Assembly: GCF_009827395.1 (NCBI RefSeq)
Contig: NZ_WTYX01000001.1
Coordinates: 933,712-997,711 of the forward strand
DNA from: Pontixanthobacter aquaemixtae
Lineage (GTDB): Bacteria; Pseudomonadota; Alphaproteobacteria; Sphingomonadales; Sphingomonadaceae
Length of the DNA: 64,000 nt
Direction: 5' to 3'
Part shown: positions 36,599 through 44,357 of the stretch, in pieces
Layout: each line of letters starts with the position of its first letter
How positions within the stretch are numbered: position 1 is the stretch's first letter
Notes under the pieces: generated by a model
Told to the model about the DNA's origin: nothing
Seen by the model: the letters and a program-made list of their open reading frames with translations, nothing else
Databases searched by the model: none
Translations under genes and position numbers: made by a program

Positions 36599-37162
36599 AT
36601 GAAAATCAGCGGCGTGGACATCCGTCCCGGCAACATAATCGAATATGAAGGCGGCATCTGGAAAGTCGCCAAGATCCAGCATACGCAGCCCGGCAAGGGC
36701 GGCGCCTATATGCAGGTTGAAATGAAAAACCTGCAGGACGGGCGCAAAACCAATGTCCGCTTCCGCAGCGCCGACACTGTCGAGAAAGTAAGGCTCGATA
36801 CCAAGGAATTCCAGTTCCTCTACGAGGATGGAGAGCTGTTGGTGTTCATGGATGGCGACACTTACGAGCAGATCAACCTTGAGTCTGATCTACTCGGCGA
36901 CGCCAAGGATTTTCTGCAAGACGGCATGCAAGTCACTCTGGAACTGTGGGAAGAAAAACCCATCAGCGTCGCATTGCCCGATCAGATCGAAGCCGAGATT
37001 GTCGAAGCCGACGCGGTGGTAAAGGGGCAGACCGCTTCTTCCAGCTATAAACCCGCCGTCCTTGATAATGGTGTCCGCGTTATGGTGCCGCCACATATCG
37101 AAGCCGGTACACGCGTTATTGTCGATGTGTACGAAAGGACATATGTCGGTAAGGTGAGTTAA
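36599..37162 (+). CDS. efp: Elongation factor P
   Basis: EF-P rescues ribosomes stalled at polyproline. It has 187 aa with three beta domains. The tip loop of domain I is QPGKGGAY with Lys33, the residue beta-lysylated by EpmA in some bacteria; no epmA/epmB is in this window. Domain II/III features DADTYEQ-like [12 protein letters not shown] and the C-terminal [17 protein letters not shown] are standard. A weak AAGG is upstream. An unknown gene follows 21 nt later, then an inositol-monophosphatase-family gene. Confidence 0.96.
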   Translation: MKISGVDIRPGNIIEYEGGIWKVAKIQHTQPGKGGAYMQVEMKNLQDGRKTNVRFRSADTVEKVRLDTKEFQFLYEDGELLVFMDGDTYEQINLESDLLGDAKDFLQDGMQVTLELWEEKPISVALPDQIEAEIVEADAVVKGQTASSSYKPAVLDNGVRVMVPPHIEAGTRVIVDVYERTYVGKVS

Positions 37163-37183
37163 AATAGGGACGGGAGTGTCGAC

Positions 37184-37534
37184 ATGGCTGAAGTCAATCA
37201 TCCAAAACTGGCCGGGATTGACCTTAAGACTAGCTATATACTTGGCGTAATCTACGACGACGAGTCGCTTACGCTGGAAATAGACTTCCATTTGCTTGAC
37301 GATCACCCGTCCTTCGGAAAACCGGAAAATGAAGAAGGATGTTACAAGCAGGGATTCATTCGTTTTTCCGAAATGGATGACCTGCGGCTCAAGAAAACAA
37401 AATCCGCCGACGGCGAAGAAGTTGATTTGAGCGACATCTACTCAGCCCAGTTTGAAGGCGATTATGCTTTTCTCTCAAGCGGTTGGGGCGAAATTGAACT
37501 GACCGCGAAATCGATCCAGATCGCGCTGGATTGA
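37184..37534 (+). CDS. Conserved-looking small soluble protein, function unknown
   Basis: A 116-residue acidic cytoplasmic protein without signal peptide or TM helix. It is beta-rich: ILGVIYDDESLTLEIDFHLL, DDHPSFGKP..., GCYKQGFIRFSEMDDLRLKK, then YAFLSSGWGEIELTAKSIQIALD. I cannot name the family. Its codon use looks less GC-rich than its neighbours. It sits between efp and the inositol-monophosphatase-family gene on the same strand with small gaps (21 and 28 nt), so it is probably in that transcript. Confidence 0.75.
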   Translation: MAEVNHPKLAGIDLKTSYILGVIYDDESLTLEIDFHLLDDHPSFGKPENEEGCYKQGFIRFSEMDDLRLKKTKSADGEEVDLSDIYSAQFEGDYAFLSSGWGEIELTAKSIQIALD

Positions 37535-37562
37535 TTAGGCGATCACATAAGGAAATACACAA

Positions 37563-38384
37563 GTGGCAGCATTATCGGGCCTGATCCGCGTGATGGAACG
37601 CGCAGCACGCAAGGCGGGCCACCGCCTGCGCCGCGATTTCGGCGAGGTTGAGCATCTGCAGGTTAGCCGCAAAGGGCCAGCAGATTTCGTGTCCAAAGCC
37701 GACATGCGATCCGAACGGACGATCTATGACGAATTGCTAGAAGTACGCCCCGATTGGGGATTTGTGCTCGAGGAAGCCGGAACTATCGAGGGTGCGCCGG
37801 ACATGCCGCGCTGGATTATTGATCCGCTCGACGGGACCAGCAACTTTCTTCACGGAATCCCGCATTTCGCGATTTCTATTGCGGCGCAAGAGCCGAAGCC
37901 CGGCGGGCAAGGCTGGGGCGATATTATCGGGGCGGTTGTTTACAACCCGATCACCGATGAGACTTTCTGGGCAGAAAAAAACCGCGGCGCCTGGTTGCAG
38001 GATGCGCGGCTCAGGGTTTCGGCGCGGCGCAATCTTGGTGAAGCGCTGATTTCCACAGGAATCCCATTTCAAGGTCATGGTGATTTTGCCGAATGGACCA
38101 AGATATTCGGCGCCATTGGCCCGCAAGTTGCAGGAATCCGGCGCAACGGCGCGGCCTCGCTCGATCTCGCCTGGCTCGCTGCGGGCCGCTATGACGGCTT
38201 CTGGGAGAGCGGCCTGAACGATTGGGACACCGCCGCCGGTTGCTTGTTGGTGCGCGAAGCCGGCGGCTTTATCAGCGATTATCGTGGGCGGTCAGAGCCG
38301 ATCCATTCGAAACAAATCCTAGCGGCCAATGATGCGCTTCATTCGAAGATGCACAAATTGCTGGCCGGGGCGCTGAAGAAATAG
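37563..38384 (+). CDS. Inositol monophosphatase family protein (SuhB-like)
   Basis: A 273-aa Mg-dependent phosphatase. Motifs: EEAG for the usual GEE region (residues 70-73), WIIDPLDGTSNF (DPLDGT 87-92) and NDWDTAAG (about 218-225). The SuhB-like features FLHGIPHFAISIA and RRNGAASLDLAWLAAGRYDGFWE point to the inositol-1-phosphatase branch, unlike the paralogue at 3395. GTG start with AAGGAA upstream. Followed by tRNA-Leu after 62 nt containing only a G+C-rich hairpin. Confidence 0.9.
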   Translation: MAALSGLIRVMERAARKAGHRLRRDFGEVEHLQVSRKGPADFVSKADMRSERTIYDELLEVRPDWGFVLEEAGTIEGAPDMPRWIIDPLDGTSNFLHGIPHFAISIAAQEPKPGGQGWGDIIGAVVYNPITDETFWAEKNRGAWLQDARLRVSARRNLGEALISTGIPFQGHGDFAEWTKIFGAIGPQVAGIRRNGAASLDLAWLAAGRYDGFWESGLNDWDTAAGCLLVREAGGFISDYRGRSEPIHSKQILAANDALHSKMHKLLAGALKK

Positions 38385-38446
38385 CCAAATTGGGTGCTTG
38401 AAGCGCGGGCGATGCCCCGCTAAGCGCGCAACTGCATTGCAGGCGT

Positions 38447-38531
38447 GCCCCTGTGGTGGAATTGGTAGACGCGCTCGACTCAAAATCGAGTTCCTAACGG
38501 AGTGCCCGTTCGAGTCGGGCCAGGGGCACCA
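38447..38531 (+). tRNA. tRNA-Leu (CAA)
   Basis: An 85-nt class II tRNA. Acceptor GCCCCTG pairs with CAGGGGC; the anticodon stem CTCGA/TCGAG encloses CTCAAAA (anticodon CAA). A variable arm (TTCCTAACGGAGTGC region), T-loop GTTCGAGTC and encoded CCA are present. Confidence 0.96.
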
Positions 38532-38579
38532 CAATTTGCTTGTGTTTCAGCCCAGTCTTTGAGATTCACTGACTCGACG

Positions 38580-40379
38580 ATGCTGAGTATCCCCTCTTTT
38601 CACGCGATGGCCGCAATGGCCATTACGATTGCGATGTTTGTCGGCTTCGTTCGTGGAAAACTGTCGATCGAGATTGTCTCGTTGCTAACCATCGCAGTGA
38701 TCGCGGTTGGCCTCTATTTCTTCCCCATCGGCGATGCCGCCCCGACTGACGGGCTGGCGCTCGCTTTCTCTGGTTTCGGGCATTATGCGCTCATCACAAT
38801 CTGTGCGCTGATGGTTATGGGGCGGGGACTAGTTGTTACCGGAGCGCTCGAGCCAGCGGCACGCTTCCTAGAGCGTGTGTTCAAGATCAACCTTCAGCTC
38901 GGCCTGCTGGTTTCGCTACTGATCGCATTCATCCTTTCGATGGGTGTCAACAATACGCCGGTTCTGGTGTTGCTGATGCCGATTTTTGTGGTGCTGGCAG
39001 CTCGCGGGGCGATGCCCGCGTCAAAGACCCTGATGCCGCTCAATTCGGCTTCGCTTTTGGGCGGCATGGCAACGACCATCGGTACGTCGACAAATATCCT
39101 GGTGGTTTCGATTGCGGTCGATCTGGGCATGCCGCGCATGGGGGTATTCCATTTCACGCCGATTGTGCTGCTCGCCTCGTTGGTGGCGCTGCCCTATCTG
39201 TGGTTGGTGATGCCGCGATTGCTCGGTGATAATCGGGTTGAGCGCGAAGATTCGGTGCGGCGATTTGAAACGCGCCTCAGGATTGGCGAAGACAGCGAGC
39301 TGATCGGAAAGAACGCCTCGGAAATTCTTCCGCTGCTTCCCGAAGATATCCGGTTTGAGGATGAACCATTGGGTCACGTGACCCAGCAGCAGCGCCTGCG
39401 CGTTTCAGGCACGCATCAAGGTATCGAAGATGCCATGCGCACGCTGAAGGGTGAAATAGCACCAACATGGGTGATGGACCGGATCCGCAGGCAGTCGGAC
39501 GAAACGTCGCAAGATATCGTCGTGATGGAAATGACGGTTACCGCGGATTCGCGGCTGATTTCGCGAAGCCTTTCGACAACCGGCATTGCTGATCGTTATG
39601 GCGTCGCGATTTTGGGAATTCACCGGCCGACCCGGGTTATGGGTAAAGCCGACCAGTATGACGCCGCTGGCGATTTGCTGATGGCAGAAGGCGATGTGCT
39701 GCTGGTCATGGGATTGCCCAATGATCTGCAGGATTTCGCGCATAAGGATAGCCTGTTGATCCTGGATGGTGCACGCGAATTGCCGCGCCGTTCAAAGGCA
39801 CCGCTTGCGGGCGGGATCATGCTGGGATCGGTTTTGCTCGCATCGTTTGGTTTCTTGCCGATTGCGATTTCGGCACTCGCTGGCGCTATTCTGATGTTCC
39901 TGACCGGCTGCGTAAAGTTTGACCGCGTGGGAAGGGCGCTTTCGGGACAAGTCATCGTTCTGGTTGCTGCGAGTATCGCGATTGGCCGGATCATTCTGGA
40001 AAGCGGCGCGGCGGCGTGGCTGGGCGAGCTTTTGTCGCTGGGGCTGCATTTTCTTCCGCCCGCAGCGATCCTTGCAGCGATCATGCTGTTTGTAACCGTG
40101 CTGACCAATTTTGCTTCGAACGCCACCGCGGCAACTGTAGGAACGCCCATTGCGTTCAGTATCGCGCAGCAGCTTGGCTTGCCGCCCGAACCGATGATCC
40201 TTGCGGTTCTGTTTGGTTGCAACTTGTCTTACGCGACCCCGATTGCCTATCAGACCAACATGCTGATCATGTCAGAGGGCGGCTATGAGTTTAACGACTA
40301 TGTGCGCACCGGTGTGCCGCTTGTCATTTTGATGATCACGACCTTGTCGATTTTGCTGGTATTGGCTTACGGAATGTAA
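38580..40379 (+). CDS. SLC13 family permease with TrkA-C (RCK_C) domains
   Basis: A 599-aa inner-membrane carrier of the SLC13/CitMHS-like family (Na- or H-coupled transport of sulfate or di/tricarboxylates). N-terminal TM bundle with FILSMGVNNTPVLVLLMPI and GGMATTIGTSTNILVVS, the family's SNT-like hairpin motif. A cytoplasmic insert (about 220-410) carries two RCK_C/TrkA-C-type domains. The second TM half includes TNFASNATAATVGTPIA. The substrate is not decidable. The start ATG 38580 is just downstream of tRNA-Leu; the longer frame overlaps the tRNA and is rejected. Confidence 0.9.
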   Translation: MLSIPSFHAMAAMAITIAMFVGFVRGKLSIEIVSLLTIAVIAVGLYFFPIGDAAPTDGLALAFSGFGHYALITICALMVMGRGLVVTGALEPAARFLERVFKINLQLGLLVSLLIAFILSMGVNNTPVLVLLMPIFVVLAARGAMPASKTLMPLNSASLLGGMATTIGTSTNILVVSIAVDLGMPRMGVFHFTPIVLLASLVALPYLWLVMPRLLGDNRVEREDSVRRFETRLRIGEDSELIGKNASEILPLLPEDIRFEDEPLGHVTQQQRLRVSGTHQGIEDAMRTLKGEIAPTWVMDRIRRQSDETSQDIVVMEMTVTADSRLISRSLSTTGIADRYGVAILGIHRPTRVMGKADQYDAAGDLLMAEGDVLLVMGLPNDLQDFAHKDSLLILDGARELPRRSKAPLAGGIMLGSVLLASFGFLPIAISALAGAILMFLTGCVKFDRVGRALSGQVIVLVAASIAIGRIILESGAAAWLGELLSLGLHFLPPAAILAAIMLFVTVLTNFASNATAATVGTPIAFSIAQQLGLPPEPMILAVLFGCNLSYATPIAYQTNMLIMSEGGYEFNDYVRTGVPLVILMITTLSILLVLAYGM

Positions 40380-40387
40380 CGAATTGC

Positions 40388-40407
40388 AGGCGTGCGAAGC
40401 GCCTTTT
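40388..40407 (+). terminator. Weak terminator candidate after the SLC13 gene
   Basis: AGGCG, seven bases, CGCCT, then TTT. Short five-pair stem with a brief T-run, nine bases after the stop. It also lies just before the next ribosome-binding site. Confidence 0.35.
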
Positions 40408-40418
40408 GGGAGAGGAAT

Positions 40419-41753
40419 ATGTTCAAGAAACTTCTGATCGCTGGCGCATCCATCGCCGCGCTTTCGACCCCCGTGCACGCTGACGAACTTCGCGATGCGG
40501 TTGCGGCGGACATGCCGGAATTGATGGAGCTTTACCGCGATCTCCATGCCAATCCCGAGCTGAGCTTTCAGGAAGCCGAAACGGCGGCGAAACTGGCCAA
40601 ACGTGCGCGGGCCTTGGGTTTTGAAGTTACCGAGCAAGTGGGCCAGACCGGCGTGGTTGCGGTTATGAGGAACGGTGAAGGTCCCACCGTCATGTTGCGC
40701 GCCGACATGGACGGTTTGCCGGTGGTCGAACAAACCGGGCTTCCATACGCGTCAAAGAGGATTTCTACGCCGGCATCGGGTGTCGAAACGGGCGTAATGC
40801 ACGCCTGCGGCCATGACACGCATATGACCGCATGGATCGGCGCGGCTCAGCAACTCAGCCAGCGTAAGGATGAATGGTCGGGCACTTTGGTCATGATCCT
40901 GCAACCCGCCGAAGAACTGGGTGAGGGCGCGTTGGCCATGCTAGAGGACGGATTGTTCGAGCGTTTTCCCAAACCCGAATATGTGCTCGGATTTCACGAT
41001 GCCGCGCAATTCCCCGCCGGGATGATCGGATATTCACCCGGGTATGCACTGGCCAATGTAGACAGTGTGGACATCACCATTCCGGGCGTGGGTGGCCACG
41101 GCGCCTATCCGCATACAACAAAGGATCCTATTGTTCTGGCCAGCGCGATTGTGATGCGATTGCAAACGCTCGTCAGCCGTGAAAGCAGCCCGCTTGATCC
41201 GGCCGTGATTACCGTTGGAAGCTTCCATGCCGGTGCAAAGCACAACATCATTTCCGACGAGGCCAAGCTGCAACTGACCGTTCGTTCCTATTCGGATGAA
41301 TCGCGCAAATTGCTGCTCGACGGGATCGCCCGTATTGCCAAAGGCGAAGCAATCACCGCCGGTATGCCGGAAGACAGAATGCCGACTGTATCGGTGCAGG
41401 ATCCCTACACACCCGCTACGTACAATTCGCCCGACTTTACCGAAGAAGTCATGGCCGGGTTCCGCACGCGTTTCGGCGCTGACATGGTTCGCCAGGTGCC
41501 ATCAGTGATGGGAGGCGAGGATTTCGGTCAATTCCGGCGGGCAGATCCTGACGGGATCAAGTCGCTGATATTCTGGGTAGGCGGTGTCCCGGCGGATGAA
41601 TTTGCCAAAGCGCAAGCGGGTGAAGCAACTCTTCCTTCATTGCACAGCCCGTTCTGGGCGCCCGATGCGGAGAAGATTGTTGCGACGGCAACCGAAGCGA
41701 TGACCAGCGCAACTATCGAGATAATGGCGCCGTCTGCGGCTGTCGGTCAGTAA
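40419..41753 (+). CDS. Exported M20 family amidohydrolase
   Basis: A 444-aa zinc amidohydrolase of the M20D group (hippurate/IAA-amino-acid hydrolase-like). Signal peptide MFKKLLIAGASIAALSTPVHA. Metal-site motifs: LRADMDGLPV, MHACGHDTHM, QPAEELGEG, and the late GGEDFGQF. The dimerisation insert VGGHGAYPHTTKDP is conserved. Substrate unknown; probably N-acyl amino acids or peptides in the periplasm. GGGAGAGGA lies immediately before the ATG. Its end overlaps the convergent gene by seven bases. Confidence 0.92.
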   Translation: MFKKLLIAGASIAALSTPVHADELRDAVAADMPELMELYRDLHANPELSFQEAETAAKLAKRARALGFEVTEQVGQTGVVAVMRNGEGPTVMLRADMDGLPVVEQTGLPYASKRISTPASGVETGVMHACGHDTHMTAWIGAAQQLSQRKDEWSGTLVMILQPAEELGEGALAMLEDGLFERFPKPEYVLGFHDAAQFPAGMIGYSPGYALANVDSVDITIPGVGGHGAYPHTTKDPIVLASAIVMRLQTLVSRESSPLDPAVITVGSFHAGAKHNIISDEAKLQLTVRSYSDESRKLLLDGIARIAKGEAITAGMPEDRMPTVSVQDPYTPATYNSPDFTEEVMAGFRTRFGADMVRQVPSVMGGEDFGQFRRADPDGIKSLIFWVGGVPADEFAKAQAGEATLPSLHSPFWAPDAEKIVATATEAMTSATIEIMAPSAAVGQ

Positions 41754-42268
41754 TCTGCACTCTGGCCGCTGCGCCCGGAGCGGCGGAGTGACGCTGCCGT
41801 TGAATTTTGTACAACGCTTTCGGTGACCACCGGATTTTCGCCGTTGTTCAGCTTGGTCAGAACGGCTTCCTTCTCCTGGTCGGACAATGCGAGGAACTGC
41901 TCTCGAGTAAGGCCGAGTTTAGCAAGCTCGGCATCGGAAACCGATTTCGACAGTTTCGACAGCCTGCGGCTTGCAGCCGGAGTGCTCGACGCAAAACCGT
42001 TGCCGATGATATCCTGTCCGCCGCCTCCGCTGTAGAAAGTGTCCAATCCCGGAGATGCCGCGCCAGCGTTGGAATTGCGCACCACCAGCTTCGGTTCGAG
42101 ATCGACATCCTGCACATATTCTTTCGCGGTTTCCACACCGCCAGCCACGGCCTCACGCTTTTCGCCATCGGCAAACAGCGCGATCGCAGCAGTCAGCGCG
42201 ATCGTAACCAATGCAAAATGGCGGTACATTTTTGCATTGAACATAAGGAGAGGCTGATGCTTGACCAT
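41747..42268 (-). CDS. Membrane-anchored or exported protein of unknown function
   Basis: A 173-aa protein with one N-terminal hydrophobic helix (about 17-33, FALVTIALTAAIALFA) and a long hydrophilic part rich in Gly, Ser and Asn. Near the C-terminus is a charged helical stretch (SDAELAKLGLTREQFLALSDQEKEAVLTKLNNG). No family recognised. AAGGGGAA precedes the ATG at 42268; the internal ATGs at 42244 and 42229 lack a site. Overlaps the M20 gene end by seven bases. The gap to the next gene holds the terminator of the aceA operon. Confidence 0.7.
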   Translation of the reverse strand: MVKHQPLLMFNAKMYRHFALVTIALTAAIALFADGEKREAVAGGVETAKEYVQDVDLEPKLVVRNSNAGAASPGLDTFYSGGGGQDIIGNGFASSTPAASRRLSKLSKSVSDAELAKLGLTREQFLALSDQEKEAVLTKLNNGENPVVTESVVQNSTAASLRRSGRSGQSADY

Positions 42269-42348
42269 GGTTTCCCCTTAGCCCGCAGTCATTAACCACA
42301 GCATCCTGCCTATGGTTACCAGAACCTTTCGCTGAAGCGCTGGCTCCC

Positions 42349-42389
42349 AAAAATTGACGGCCGCCGAGGCAGGGAACCTCGACGGCCGT
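42349..42389 (-). terminator. Rho-independent terminator of the aceA operon
   Basis: Minus-strand stem ACGGCCGTCGAGG / CCTCGGCGGCCGT (one mismatch) around a seven-base loop, followed by CAATTTTT. It stands 32 nt after the stop of the 57-codon gene. Confidence 0.8.
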
Positions 42390-42420
42390 ACTCTCCTCCC
42401 CAGGAGACTGTTAAATTGGG

Positions 42421-42594
42421 TTAGCTATAGGTGCCGAGCCGGTGATGGAGCGCGTTGATCTTGGCGAGCTCTTCGCGATCATCGGTCGTCTTGGCGTGGC
42501 TGGCGAGTGCTGTGCGGAGCAGTTTGAAGTCCGCTGTCGAAAGCAATGCCCGGGCCCGACCGGGTTCGCCGGTTTTTGTGGCTGTATCAGTCAT
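42421..42594 (-). CDS. 57-residue protein encoded directly downstream of isocitrate lyase
   Basis: A short open frame starting MTDTATKTGEPGRARALLST and ending HRLGTYS. It has an almost ideal ribosome site (AAGGAG, seven bases before ATG), starts 11 nt after the aceA stop and ends before a clear terminator, so it is very likely translated from the aceA message. The sequence is basic and helical (FKLLRTALASHAKTTDDREE, then LAKINALHHRLG), with no TM helix. I recognise no family. Confidence 0.75.
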   Translation of the reverse strand: MTDTATKTGEPGRARALLSTADFKLLRTALASHAKTTDDREELAKINALHHRLGTYS

Positions 42595-42605
42595 TGTACT
42601 TCTCC

Positions 42606-44204
42606 TTATGCAGCAGCAAACTGGTTCATGGTGTTGTTGGCGCCGCCAGCTTTCAGCGCGGCTTCACCGGCGAATGCTTCCTTGTGATCGTCGCCAATGT
42701 CGCTGCCCGACATGTTCTGGTGCTTCACGCAAGCGATACCTTCGCGGATTTCCTTGCGCTGAACGCCTTTTACGTAGCCGAGCATACCTTCGTCACCGAA
42801 ATACTCCTTGGCGAGATTGTCGGTGCTCAGCGCGGCGGTGTGGTAGGTCGGCAGCGTGATCAGGTGGTGGAAAATACCGGCCTGCGCAGCGGCATCGCGC
42901 TGGAAGGTGCGGATTTTCTCGTCGGCTTCGGTCGCAAGATCGCTATCGTCATAGTCAGCGCTCATCAGGCGATCACGGTCATAATCGCTTGTGTCTTTGC
43001 CCGCTTCTGTCCACGCATCGAAGACCTGCTGACGGAAGTTGAGCGTCCAATTGAAGCTAGGCGAGTTGTTGTACACCAGCTTCGCATTTGGGATCACTTC
43101 GCGGATACGGTCAACCATTCCGCCAATCTGGCCGATATGTGGCTTCTCGGTTTCGATCCAGAGCAGGTCGGCACCGTTCTGCAGCGATGTGATGCAGTCG
43201 AGAACGCAGCGGTCTTCGCCGGTTCCAGGGCGGAACTGGAACAGGTTGGATGGCAGACGCTTCGGGCGAAGCAACTTGCCTTCGCGGCTCAGGAAGACAT
43301 CGCCATTCTGCATGTCAGCAGGGTCGATTTCTTCGCAATCGAGGAAGCTGTTATACTGGTCGCCCAGATCGCCTTCTTCCTTGGTTACCGCGATTTGCTT
43401 GGTTAGGCCTGCGCCGAGCGAGTCGGTGCGGGCGACGATGATGCCGTCTTCAACACCCAGTTCGAGGAAAGCGTAACGGATCGCGCGGATTTTCTGCAAG
43501 AAATCTTCGTGCGGCACGGTGACTTTACCGTCTTGGTGGCCGCATTGTTTCTCGTCCGAGACCTGGTTCTCGATTTGTAGCGCACACGCGCCAGCTTCGA
43601 TCATTTTCTTGGCAAGAAGATATGTAGCCTCTGCGTTACCGAAACCAGCGTCGATGTCGGCGATGATCGGAACAACGTGCGTTTCATAGTTGTCGATGGC
43701 TTGCTCGATGCGCTTGGCTTCAACTTCGTCGCCATTTTCGCGCGCTGCATCGAGGTCGCGGAACATTCCGCCGAGCTCGCGAGCATCGGCTTGCTTGAGG
43801 AAAGTGTACAGCTCTTCGATCAACGCAGGAACGCTGGTTTTCTCGTGCATCGACTGATCGGGAAGGGGGCCAAACTCGCTGCGCAGAGCGGCAACCATCC
43901 AACCCGAAAGATAGAGGTAACGCTGTTTGGTGCCGCCGAAGTGCTTCTTGATCGAGATCATCTTCTGCTGCGCGATAAATCCGTGCCAGCAACCGAGCGA
44001 CTGAGTGTAGTTTGCCGGATCAGCATCGTAAGCTTCCATATCGTCGCGCATGATTTTTGCGGTGTATTTCGCGATATCGATGCCGGTGTTGAATCGGTTT
44101 TGCAGCTGCATCCGCGCAGCGGTTTCCGCGTCGATCGCGTTCCATGGCGATCCCGCGCCGCTGATTGTCTCGTTCAGTTCGCTGATTTTGCCTTGGTAAG
44201 TCAC
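42606..44204 (-). CDS. aceA: Isocitrate lyase
   Basis: Splits isocitrate into succinate and glyoxylate, the first step of the glyoxylate shunt used on acetate and fatty acids. It has 532 aa, the long Pseudomonas-type form with EKQCGHQDGKVTVP (catalytic Cys221) in place of the KKCGH of E. coli. IIADIDAGFGNAEATY and NNSPSFNWTLNF are typical. The GTG at 44204 has GGAGAA about five bases upstream and gives the family length; the frame runs on upstream through the divergent regulator and is not coding there. The regulator gene at 44358 faces away. Confidence 0.95.
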   Translation of the reverse strand: MTYQGKISELNETISGAGSPWNAIDAETAARMQLQNRFNTGIDIAKYTAKIMRDDMEAYDADPANYTQSLGCWHGFIAQQKMISIKKHFGGTKQRYLYLSGWMVAALRSEFGPLPDQSMHEKTSVPALIEELYTFLKQADARELGGMFRDLDAARENGDEVEAKRIEQAIDNYETHVVPIIADIDAGFGNAEATYLLAKKMIEAGACALQIENQVSDEKQCGHQDGKVTVPHEDFLQKIRAIRYAFLELGVEDGIIVARTDSLGAGLTKQIAVTKEEGDLGDQYNSFLDCEEIDPADMQNGDVFLSREGKLLRPKRLPSNLFQFRPGTGEDRCVLDCITSLQNGADLLWIETEKPHIGQIGGMVDRIREVIPNAKLVYNNSPSFNWTLNFRQQVFDAWTEAGKDTSDYDRDRLMSADYDDSDLATEADEKIRTFQRDAAAQAGIFHHLITLPTYHTAALSTDNLAKEYFGDEGMLGYVKGVQRKEIREGIACVKHQNMSGSDIGDDHKEAFAGEAALKAGGANNTMNQFAAA

Positions 44205-44286
44205 GATAATTCTCCAAATGAGGGGAGGCATATTGCCTGCGGTCACCAACCTTATTGCGGCGGCTTCGCCCAATTGACAGAAAAAC

Positions 44287-44304
44287 TTACAAACTATCTT
44301 GTGT
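44287..44304 (+). promoter_or_regulatory. Candidate operator, half-site pair 1, aceA/regulator region
   Basis: TTACAA, six bases, TTGTGT: an imperfect dyad with the same hexamer and six-base spacing as the site at 44339-44356. It lies 83 nt upstream of the aceA start. Confidence 0.4.
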
Positions 44305-44338
44305 TTCGGCGTCGAAAATGGCAGTTTACGGTGTAATG

Positions 44339-44356
44339 TTGTAAAGAAAGTTACAA
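44339..44356 (+). promoter_or_regulatory. Candidate operator, perfect dyad before the ScfR-type regulator
   Basis: TTGTAA, AGAAAG, TTACAA: a perfect 6-bp dyad ending one base before the regulator's ATG. Well placed for autoregulation. Confidence 0.5.
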
Positions 44357-44357
44357 A

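Noticed and set aside
38402..38421. GC-rich hairpin after the SuhB-like gene as a terminator
   Set aside because: The stem has a bulge and no T-run follows; it could be part of the tRNA-Leu upstream region by chance.
42373..42377. Another GGAAC that might be an EcfG -35
   Set aside because: No CGTT at 16-17 bases, and it lies in the loop and stem of the aceA-operon terminator.
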